The notes beneath the pieces were generated by a model that worked only from the letters and a program-made list of their open reading frames with translations, had not been told where the DNA came from and did not search any database. This document shows, piece by piece, positions 7,661 through 14,874 of a stretch of 35,897 nt of DNA (position 1 is its first letter; the number at the start of each line of letters is the position of its first letter). The position numbers were made by a program, and so were the translations under genes. The DNA is from Peptostreptococcaceae bacterium (lineage in GTDB: Bacteria > Bacillota > Clostridia > Peptostreptococcales > BM714): contig JAENWJ010000013.1 in assembly GCA_016649995.1 (NCBI GenBank), positions 1 to 35,897 on the forward strand, in the 5' to 3' direction.

Positions 7661-7726
7661 ATGAAGGAAAAACTCCAGCAAATACTGGGAAAAGCCAAAG
7701 GGTGTAGAGCCACCCTCGTTTCATAA
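7661..7726 (+). pseudogene. 5' remnant of the displaced native pheS
   Basis: GAAAGGAGAAGG is followed by an ATG at 7661 and a 21-residue frame beginning MKEKLQQILGKAK, then GCRATLVS and TAA. The first 13 residues match the usual N-terminus of Firmicutes PheS (MKEKL-x-x-I-x-x-A), at the expected distance behind the T-box terminator with its own good ribosome site. The frame then loses resemblance, as if cut. It holds no Phe codon, which argues against an attenuation peptide. I read it as the stump of the native pheS left when the present pheST replaced it. Confidence 0.7.
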
Positions 7727-7846
7727 TCATGAAGTATATGATTTCATAAGAAATGGGTTTAATTCAGGTTTAGTAGTGTGTAATTTGAGTGAATATAACG
7801 TATTATTGTAAAATTTGAAAAAATATTAACAACGGAGGGAAAATTG

Positions 7847-8884
7847 ATGAAAGAAGAATTGAACACTTTGCTCCTCGAAGGGGAGAAAAGGATTGCAATG
7901 GCACAAAATGAAGTTGAATTGCAAGAGGTCAAGGCGTCGATTCTCGGAAAAAAGGGATCACTCACCAAGATATTAAAAGAAATCCCTAAGCTTGATGTTT
8001 CAATTCGTCCAGAAATAGGGAGAGAAGCGAATAAGTTGAAAAAAAGTTTTACAGCTTTGATTGAATCACGCATGGAGGAATTAAAACTAAAGGCCTCGGA
8101 AATTTCTCCTGATTTTGATTGCAGTGTGCCCGGCGTATTGCCGAATAGTGGTGGATTACATCCGATTACTCAGATGTGCTATGATTTGAACGATGCTTTT
8201 CGTTCAATGGGATTTGAAATATTTCAGGAAAAAGATATTACAAGTGAATTATACGCTTTTGACAAATTAAACTTTCCACCTGAACATCCTGCAAGAGAGA
8301 GTATGGATACCTATTGGCTGAACGGTCATGATACAGGGCAGGGTGGTGACAGGCTTTGCCTGCGTCCACATCTAACTGGAGGCAGTGTCCGCTACATGCA
8401 GACACACAAGCCCCCATATCGTTTTGTGTATCCGGGAAGAGTGTACCGTAACGAGACGACCGATGCACGTCACGAGAGGGCATTTTTTCAGTATGAGGCA
8501 TTGATTGTCCAAGAAGATTTCAATTTTTCTTCGGGTAAAATCATGATAAAAAGCATTTTGTCAAAGGTTTTTGGCCGTGAGGTGCCGGTACGGATGCGTT
8601 TGGGATTTTTCCCGTTTGTAGAGCCTGGATTTGAGATCGACATGGGGTGTTTGGTGTGTGGCGGGAAAGGTTGCAGTGTCTGCAAACATGTTGGTTGGAT
8701 AGAAATAATGCCTGGTGGATCACCGCATCCCAATGTTCTTCGTGCTGCTGGAATTGATCCTGACAAGTATACAGGATTTTACGTAAACATCGGTTTGGAC
8801 CGCTTGGTCATGATGCGTTACGGTGTGGATGATGTTCGGCTTTTTCACAGTGCAGACCTTAGATTTCTAAGTCAGTTCAAATAG
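7847..8884 (+). CDS. pheS: phenylalanyl-tRNA synthetase alpha subunit, foreign-type with Cys4 insert
   Basis: Catalytic subunit of the (alpha-beta)2 PheRS, 345 aa. An N-terminal coiled coil (about 1-90) precedes the class II core: HPITQMCYDLNDAFRSMGFEI (motif 1), YRNETTDARHERAFFQYEAL (motif 2) and GLDRLVMMRYGVDDVR (motif 3). Unlike ordinary Firmicutes PheS it has CLVC-GGKG-CSVC (C268, C271, C276, C279) followed by KHVGWIEI, a likely zinc-binding insert that I associate with PheS of candidate-phyla and related bacteria. Arginine codons are about 15 CGN to 7 AGA/AGG, the reverse of thrS nearby. ATG 7847 is preferred over TTG 7844, with GGAGGG 7 nt upstream. pheT follows after 12 nt. Confidence 0.95.
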   Translation: MKEELNTLLLEGEKRIAMAQNEVELQEVKASILGKKGSLTKILKEIPKLDVSIRPEIGREANKLKKSFTALIESRMEELKLKASEISPDFDCSVPGVLPNSGGLHPITQMCYDLNDAFRSMGFEIFQEKDITSELYAFDKLNFPPEHPARESMDTYWLNGHDTGQGGDRLCLRPHLTGGSVRYMQTHKPPYRFVYPGRVYRNETTDARHERAFFQYEALIVQEDFNFSSGKIMIKSILSKVFGREVPVRMRLGFFPFVEPGFEIDMGCLVCGGKGCSVCKHVGWIEIMPGGSPHPNVLRAAGIDPDKYTGFYVNIGLDRLVMMRYGVDDVRLFHSADLRFLSQFK

Positions 8885-8896
8885 GAGGGAAATCAA

Positions 8897-11338
8897 ATGA
8901 AATTATCATTGAATTGGATAAAGGAATATGTAAAGATTCCAAATGATATGGACCTGTCACGTCTCGCCTACGATCTGACGATGTCCACCGTTGAAGTTGA
9001 GGGTGTCCTTGAGTTGGCGAGTAAATTTGACAATATGGTTGTTGGTGTTGTTAAAGAGGTTTTTCCGCATCCCAATGCCGACAGGCTGAAAGTATGCAAG
9101 ACTGATATAGGCAACGATGAAGTGCGTGACATCGTATGTGGCGGAATAAATTTGACCGAGGGCATGAAAGTAGCTGTTGCGCGTCCGGGCGCAAAGGCTA
9201 GATGGCATGGCGCAGGAGAACTTGTTGAAATAGGCAATGTAAAATTACGTGGTGTAGAGAGTTACGGCATGATTTGCGCTGCATCGGAAATAGGGTTGTC
9301 TGAATTATTCCCAAGCACTGAAGAAGCGGAAATATTGGATCTTTCCGCTTTTGGAGCCAAGGCTGGAGAAGGGCTGGCGGATGCTCTGGGCCTTAATGAT
9401 GTTATTCTCGAAATAGATAATAAATCAATATCAAACCGTCCTGACTTGTGGGGACATTACGGCATCGCTCGTGAGGTTGCCGCATTGTATAATCTTCCAC
9501 TTATGGATTTTGAAGCCTTTGTTCCACCAAACACACCCGATTTTACAATCAATGTGGAAGATACTCAGAGATGTCCCAGATATATTGCCGTCAGAATCGA
9601 AGGACTTTCGGTAAAACCATCTCCATTCGAGATGCAAAGTCGTATTTGGCGGGTTGGCATGCGACCGATCAACGCATTGGTGGATATTACAAATTATGTG
9701 ATGTTGGCGACGGGACAACCGACTCACGCTTTTGATGCAGATAACATTGAAGGAAACATAACTGTTAGGCGTGCCAAAGAAGCAGAGGAATTACTGCTTT
9801 TAAATGATCAAACACTGACACTTTCAACGGATGATTTGGTAATAACCGACAACAAGAGTGCCCTTGGTTTGGCCGGGGTCATGGGTGGATCGAAGGACTC
9901 GGTTCTGCCTGAAACTGACAAGGTTATCCTCGAAATTGCCAATTTTAAAGCGACAAATATTAGACGTACTGCTGCCAGGTATGAGACCCGAACGGAAGCG
10001 GCGACGCGTTATGAAAAAGCTTTAGATCCAGAGCGGGCTGATTTTGCATTATCAATGGCTATGGGGCTGTTCACAGAATTATATCCGAATATAGCTGTCA
10101 CTGGGTTTAGAGATATCTATCCTGAGCCTCTCAAGCGGACAGAGATTGATGTTTCACTAAGCTGGTTGGAGAAGAGATTGGGTATACGTATTCCCAATGA
10201 ATATATAACTGACAAGCTTGGTCAACTTGGTTTTGATGTGAGTTATGATAAGGACACCCTGCATGTTGTAAGCCCTACATGGCGTTCAACTGGTGATGTT
10301 TCCATTCCGGATGATATCATGGAAGAAATCGCAAGAATGTATGGTTATGAGAGGTTCGATCCGAAACCCATCACCACTTCATTTGATGGGGCGATCAATC
10401 AGATCAAAATTGATCTTGACAGGAATATCAAGGAATATTTGGCATTCAGATGTGGGATGCAAGAAGTCTTTACGTATCCTTGGATGAGCGATGAATATGT
10501 TGAAGCTGTGATGCAGAGCACAGAAGGGATGCTTTCTCTTTCAACGCCGCCATCACCCAGTGAAAGCCACATACGCTCAACGCTCTTGCCCAACATCTGT
10601 GAGGCAGTCTCAAACAATCTCAGGTACTTCAATGAGTTTATGATATTCGAGACGGCACAAGTGATGCATGACCATAGCTATTCAGCGCCATATGATGCAA
10701 AAGAATCTCTTCCTCTTGAGCTGACAAACACGGCCGGCGCCTTGGTTGGCAATGTTGCGAATGTGAATCAGCTTTTCCGGAGAGCCAAGGGAATAATTGA
10801 GGCCATGCCTGGTTATGTGCACATGGAACCGTTGACTTTTGATAAACTTGAGAAGCCCGTATGGGCAGATGGCGTTGTCTGGCTCAATATCCTGCATCAA
10901 GGGGAAAGGGTGGGAGACCTTGCCTTGCTTTCGAAGAAAGCTTCTCTTGATTGCGGAATTGACAACTCTTCCGTGTTGCTGTTCGAATTCAATATGGACA
11001 CCTTGAAAACACATCCATCAAGAACCAACGAATTCGCTCATCTTCCTGGATATCCTCTGGTAGACTACGATGTTTCAATGTTGTTTGACCAGTCGGTGAA
11101 GTGGGAAGAGATACTGAATGTCATTGTTGGCAAGGTTGGAGCGGATGACTTGATCCAGGATGTATCTTTTGTGGATGAGTATCGAGGAAAGCAGATCCCA
11201 ACCAATAAAAAGTCTGTCACTTTCAGAGTGGTAATAGGGTCGCTCCATAAGACGTTGACATCTGAGGAGATAGACAGTAAGGCAAATGCAATTATCGAGC
11301 GTTTGAAGAAATCTCTTGGTGGCGAACTTAGGAATTAA
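8897..11338 (+). CDS. pheT: phenylalanyl-tRNA synthetase beta subunit, foreign-type
   Basis: Beta subunit of PheRS, 813 aa, for tRNA binding and editing of mischarged Tyr. Domains in order: N-terminal arm (MKLSLNWIKEYVKIP), EMAP/OB tRNA-binding fold (about 40-160, PHPNADRLKVCKTD), B3/B4 (about 220-390), B5 (about 405-480), the inactive synthetase-like core and the C-terminal FDX-ACB domain (about 720-813). The segment EIDNKSISNRPDLWGHYGIARE differs from the usual Firmicutes EITPNRPDCLS form and supports a foreign origin shared with pheS. Arginine codons again include many CGT/CGC. AGGAGGG precedes the ATG. A remnant of a different pheT C-terminus lies at 11560-11718. Confidence 0.96.
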   Translation: MKLSLNWIKEYVKIPNDMDLSRLAYDLTMSTVEVEGVLELASKFDNMVVGVVKEVFPHPNADRLKVCKTDIGNDEVRDIVCGGINLTEGMKVAVARPGAKARWHGAGELVEIGNVKLRGVESYGMICAASEIGLSELFPSTEEAEILDLSAFGAKAGEGLADALGLNDVILEIDNKSISNRPDLWGHYGIAREVAALYNLPLMDFEAFVPPNTPDFTINVEDTQRCPRYIAVRIEGLSVKPSPFEMQSRIWRVGMRPINALVDITNYVMLATGQPTHAFDADNIEGNITVRRAKEAEELLLLNDQTLTLSTDDLVITDNKSALGLAGVMGGSKDSVLPETDKVILEIANFKATNIRRTAARYETRTEAATRYEKALDPERADFALSMAMGLFTELYPNIAVTGFRDIYPEPLKRTEIDVSLSWLEKRLGIRIPNEYITDKLGQLGFDVSYDKDTLHVVSPTWRSTGDVSIPDDIMEEIARMYGYERFDPKPITTSFDGAINQIKIDLDRNIKEYLAFRCGMQEVFTYPWMSDEYVEAVMQSTEGMLSLSTPPSPSESHIRSTLLPNICEAVSNNLRYFNEFMIFETAQVMHDHSYSAPYDAKESLPLELTNTAGALVGNVANVNQLFRRAKGIIEAMPGYVHMEPLTFDKLEKPVWADGVVWLNILHQGERVGDLALLSKKASLDCGIDNSSVLLFEFNMDTLKTHPSRTNEFAHLPGYPLVDYDVSMLFDQSVKWEEILNVIVGKVGADDLIQDVSFVDEYRGKQIPTNKKSVTFRVVIGSLHKTLTSEEIDSKANAIIERLKKSLGGELRN

Positions 11339-11377
11339 TGAGTCTGCAATCAATCATATTGCGATTCGTAATCAATA

Positions 11378-11559
11378 GGGTTCTTCGTCAAATTGTGTTG
11401 GCAGAAAATCATAAGGATAGATAGAGTTGTTTGTAAAAGCAGTTTGAGGAGATGAAAAAATCTCTTTAAGCTGTTTTTGCTTTTGCGACTTGGAAACTGA
11501 TTTAAAATAACGTATAGCAGTTTTTGAAGTTGCGTCAATATCTTATACGCCTGAAGTAG
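11378..11559. mobile_element. truncated IS end, possibly ISL3-like
   Basis: GGGTTCTTCGTCAAATTGTG starts at 11378 and closely resembles the terminal inverted repeats of ISL3-family elements as I remember them. To its right, the minus strand is open from within the pheT remnant down to 11350; its codons include KRFFHLLKLLLQTTLSILMI and then run through the presumed repeat (CQHNLTKNP). This could be the C-terminus of a transposase. No matching second end is seen before the native pheT remnant begins, so the element would be truncated there. It sits exactly at the right junction of the foreign pheST. The IS family is a guess. Confidence 0.45.
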
Positions 11560-11718
11560 CCCCGGGTCAAGCAAATCGAGGCAGGCTGCAAGAACGTAAC
11601 CTATGCCCTCTTGTTCCAATCAACGGAAAGAACACTCAAGGATGAAGAAGTCAATCTTCATTTCGGAGACATTGTAAGGGCTTTGGAGATTGAACTTAAA
11701 GCGGAACTTATGAAATAA
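11560..11718 (+). pseudogene. 3' remnant of the displaced native pheT
   Basis: The frame between the TAG at 11557 and the TAA at 11716-11718 reads VKQIEAGCKNVTYALLFQS, then TERTLKDEEVNLHFGDIVRA and LEIELKAELMK. It aligns along its length with the end of the FDX-ACB domain of PheT: the resident foreign pheT ends RGKQIPTNKKSVTF...HKTLTSEEID...KKSLGGELRN. It is a different, Firmicutes-like version. It has no start codon, no ribosome site and no upstream part. Together with the stub at 7661 it brackets the foreign operon and marks where the native pheST ended. Confidence 0.85.
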
Positions 11719-11783
11719 ATAAAGGATATAGCCTAATTGCATAGAATCTTTAATCATGACAACTATAAAAGGGGCTGTTGCTT

Positions 11784-12344
11784 GTGACAACAAAAAACAA
11801 GGCGATTGTAAAAATATACGGACAGGAATATGCTATAGTAAGCGATAAAGACAGGGAACAAATACAGCGCTTGTCCAACTATGTGGATGACAAGATGAGG
11901 GAAATATCCGGAAAGAATAGGAAGCTGAGTACTGCTATGGTTGCTGTTCTGGCTGCGCTCAACATGTCCGAGGAGCTTTTTGGCGAGAAGGAAAAGATTG
12001 ATGAGCTCGAAGAAACAAACCAGGCTCCAGACAAAGCCATTAAGGAAATGGAAAATGAAATTGCCGACTTGAAGGGGCTGCTTAATGAGAGGGCTTTCGA
12101 TATAGAGCGTCTTGAAAATGCTGTTGAAGAAGAGAAAAAGGCTTCCGAAGCATTCAAAAGAAACGAGGAGCACTTTAAGAAAGCCATAGCCTCAAGAGAA
12201 AAAAATATTGAAGAAAAAGACGAAGGGAATCGCAATCTCGAGAAAAAGATTGATGAGCTTAAGGACAAGCTGGTCGAATGCGAAGTGAAGCTTATTCAGA
12301 GTAAAACGGAACTCGCGGAATTCATGGATGCTTTTGAGAATTAG
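11784..12344 (+). CDS. zapA: ZapA-like cell division protein with long coiled coil
   Basis: About 186 aa. Residues 1-65 form a ZapA domain (KAIVKIYGQEYAIVS, then a basic stretch and a helix with MVAVLAALNMSEELFGEKEK), which bundles FtsZ at midcell. The remaining 120 residues are a charged, heptad-rich coiled coil, longer than in classical ZapA (about 85-110 aa). GTG 11784 is preferred because AAAAGGGG ends 9 nt upstream; TTG 11778 is possible but too close. Its place after pheT and before a U32 peptidase and mutS2 is standard in Clostridia, which shows that the surrounding gene order survived the pheST exchange. Confidence 0.87.
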   Translation: MTTKNKAIVKIYGQEYAIVSDKDREQIQRLSNYVDDKMREISGKNRKLSTAMVAVLAALNMSEELFGEKEKIDELEETNQAPDKAIKEMENEIADLKGLLNERAFDIERLENAVEEEKKASEAFKRNEEHFKKAIASREKNIEEKDEGNRNLEKKIDELKDKLVECEVKLIQSKTELAEFMDAFEN

Positions 12345-12358
12345 AGAGAAGAGTTGTT

Positions 12359-12401
12359 AAAACGATGAAAAAGTGGCAATTAGCCGCTTTTTCATCGTTT
12401 T
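12359..12401 (+). terminator. terminator after zapA
   Basis: AAAACGATGAAAAAG (12359-12373) and CTTTTTCATCGTTTT (12387-12401) are perfect complements; GGC/GCC inside adds more pairs. The A-rich and T-rich ends allow termination in both directions. Confidence 0.9.
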
Positions 12402-12462
12402 AATTATGGTTTTTTTGTAATAGAATAGCAATATAAGAGTATTAAGAAATGAGGGGAAATAT

Positions 12463-14862
12463 ATGAAAGCCGATAAAATTGAACTGCTTTCGCCATCTGG
12501 CGATATGGAATGCGTAATTGCGGCCGTAAAGGCGGGCGCAGATGCTGTATATCTCGGGTGGAAGCTCTTTGGAGCACGAAGCTCGTCAAAGAACTTTACA
12601 ATCGAGGAGCTTAAGGAAGCGATAAGGTATTGCCACATCAGAGGAGTTAAAGTCTATGTGACGGTTAATACCCTCATATTTAATGATGAGATTAAAAAGC
12701 TATTGAAATATATAGAAAAACTTTATGCTATGGATGCAGACGCGTTGATAATTCAAGATTTAGGGGTGCTAGCAATCGTGAAAAAATATTTTGGCGATTT
12801 CGAGTGCCATGCAAGTACACAAATTACTTTGCACAATAGCTTTGGCGCTAAAGCGGCAATGGACATTGGAATTGACAGGGTAGTTGCGGCAAGAGAAATG
12901 GAGCTGCCGGAAATAGAGGCAATGATAAGAAACCAAGGAACTGAGGTAGAGGTTTTCATTCATGGCGCCTTGTGCATAAGTTATTCGGGGCAATGCCTTA
13001 TGAGTAGCGTAATAGGAGGCAGAAGCGGAAACCGGGGCACATGCGCACAGCCATGCAGAAGGCAGTACGAGTTGCTGGAGAAAACATCAGGCCAGGAAGC
13101 TGTTTTGGACAATGGATATCTCCTTAGCACAAAGGACTTGTTTTCAGCGTATGGGCTGAAAGAAATAGTGGCATCGGGAGTCTCTTCCTTGAAGATAGAG
13201 GGAAGGATGAAAAGTCCGGAATATGTATTCTTCGTGACAAGGTTCTATAGGAATGCATTGGCAGCTATGGAAAAAGGCGGCATTCCTCTGTTCGAACCGG
13301 AAGACATGAAGGAACTGGCCCAAATTTTTAACAGGAAATTCACAAAGGGATTTCTTATGTCCGAAGACAAGGGAAGTCTCGTTAACTCAGAGAGCCCGGG
13401 CAACAGAGGTGTCGCACTGGGAACTGCGAAGGCGGAAGCAAACGGAAAGATATATATTTTACTCAAGGAGCCACTTTCACTAGGAGACGGCATTCAATTC
13501 CGAAGGGGAAGCGAGAGTTATGGCTGCCGAATTGACAATAGAAACTGGTATGGAAATGAGCTTGAGGCAAAGGTGCCAGGCGAAACTTTTGAGATAGAGA
13601 ACAGATGGCGAATGAAGGGTGTCTATGAGGCATTTAAGACACACGATTCTAGCATGGAGCGCCGGTTGGCCATAGAAATGAATAAGGCTGACAAAAGGGT
13701 GCCTCTCCGCATGGAGGTGCGGGCTATACTTGGAGAACCATTTCGCATTTCCTTTAAGGATGGAGATGGGCGAAAGGTAGAAGTTTTGTCGGAGTATATC
13801 GTTCAAGAAGCCGCAAAAAGGCCCACAGGACGAGTCGTAATGGAAGAAAAACTTGGAAGGTTGGGTGCTACGGCATACAGTATTGAAGAAAGTGTTTATG
13901 AAATGGATGATGGGATCTATGTGCCGGTATCTATTTTGAATGAAACAAGACGAAAGGCTGCCGATTTTATGGACGATGAAAGAGCGGTCGTTCATACCGA
14001 AAGAAAGCCGGTTGAAATCTTGAAGATAGAGGAAAGAACTGCAAAGCCATACGTAGTGGAAAGAAAAGTTTCGGTTACAGCTAGAACCATTTCACAGGTT
14101 AAGGTCGCGCTCAGCGAAGGCGCTGATAGGATATACTTCAAGGGGGCTGAAAACTTAGATGAGGTGCTCGGATTATCGGATAAGGTTGTATACTCTCCAT
14201 TCAAAATATCGGGAGACAGAGAAATAAAAGAAATGCTCCTTGTTGTCGAGCGGCTTGGTTTAAAAGAAATTCAGGTTGGAAATTTAGGGCAGATGCGTGC
14301 GCTTAGGGATTCCGGTATGCTTATTCATGGAGATTTTTCTCTAAATGTTGCAAATGACTATTCGATTAGACTTTTGGAAGAGACTTTTCCGGAGCTTGAA
14401 ACCGTTTGCCTTTCACCCGAGATGAACTTAAGCCAGATAAAGGGGCTTTCGCAATCTGTTGCAGGCCAAGAAATGATAGTCTACGGAAGGCTGCCTGTGA
14501 TGACACTCAATCACTGCCCTCTGAATAAAAGCTTCGGGGTTTGCTTGGAAAATGATTGTGAAAATAGAAAACTCAGCCTAAGGGATGCGAAGGGTTATGA
14601 ATTCCCGATGAGGCTTAAGAATTGCCACGCAGAAATTTTTAATTCGGTTAGAATCCTGACGGCAGCAAGATTGCTTGAAAGCCCTCCCGAAAATGTGGTT
14701 TATTGGCGAATGGAGCTTCTTGATGAAGATTTCGATACTGCTTGCCGGCTTATACGCTTCCACAAAAGGGCAATTGTGGATGGGGATATCGACTGGCAAT
14801 ACTTGGAAGAATTAAAACAATCGGATTATACACGAGGCCATTTTTTCAAAAGTGGAGTTTAG
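12463..14862 (+). CDS. U32 family peptidase / RNA hydroxylation-type protein
   Basis: 799 aa, the long form of the U32 family with a C-terminal collagenase-like DUF3656 region. The N-terminal TIM-barrel-like part begins KIELLSPSGDMECVIAAVKAGADAVYLG. The family signature is present as EVFIHGALCISYSGQCLMS (C171, C178), followed by GNRGTCAQPCRRQY, giving the four cysteines tied to an iron-sulfur cluster in relatives. Members such as RlhA and TrhP act in hydroxylation of rRNA or tRNA, so RNA modification is as likely as proteolysis. ATG 12463 has GAGGGG 8 nt upstream. It follows the zapA terminator and sits 12 nt before mutS2. Confidence 0.9.
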   Translation: MKADKIELLSPSGDMECVIAAVKAGADAVYLGWKLFGARSSSKNFTIEELKEAIRYCHIRGVKVYVTVNTLIFNDEIKKLLKYIEKLYAMDADALIIQDLGVLAIVKKYFGDFECHASTQITLHNSFGAKAAMDIGIDRVVAAREMELPEIEAMIRNQGTEVEVFIHGALCISYSGQCLMSSVIGGRSGNRGTCAQPCRRQYELLEKTSGQEAVLDNGYLLSTKDLFSAYGLKEIVASGVSSLKIEGRMKSPEYVFFVTRFYRNALAAMEKGGIPLFEPEDMKELAQIFNRKFTKGFLMSEDKGSLVNSESPGNRGVALGTAKAEANGKIYILLKEPLSLGDGIQFRRGSESYGCRIDNRNWYGNELEAKVPGETFEIENRWRMKGVYEAFKTHDSSMERRLAIEMNKADKRVPLRMEVRAILGEPFRISFKDGDGRKVEVLSEYIVQEAAKRPTGRVVMEEKLGRLGATAYSIEESVYEMDDGIYVPVSILNETRRKAADFMDDERAVVHTERKPVEILKIEERTAKPYVVERKVSVTARTISQVKVALSEGADRIYFKGAENLDEVLGLSDKVVYSPFKISGDREIKEMLLVVERLGLKEIQVGNLGQMRALRDSGMLIHGDFSLNVANDYSIRLLEETFPELETVCLSPEMNLSQIKGLSQSVAGQEMIVYGRLPVMTLNHCPLNKSFGVCLENDCENRKLSLRDAKGYEFPMRLKNCHAEIFNSVRILTAARLLESPPENVVYWRMELLDEDFDTACRLIRFHKRAIVDGDIDWQYLEELKQSDYTRGHFFKSGV

Positions 14863-14874
14863 AGGAGGGGCAAT

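Noticed and set aside
7661-7726. 21-residue frame after the T-box as an attenuation leader peptide
   Set aside because: It has no Phe codon and no terminator behind it, and its first residues match PheS.
11350-11619. 89-residue minus-strand frame as a complete gene
   Set aside because: Its first third lies on the native pheT remnant and its end runs through the presumed IS repeat; at most a transposase tail.
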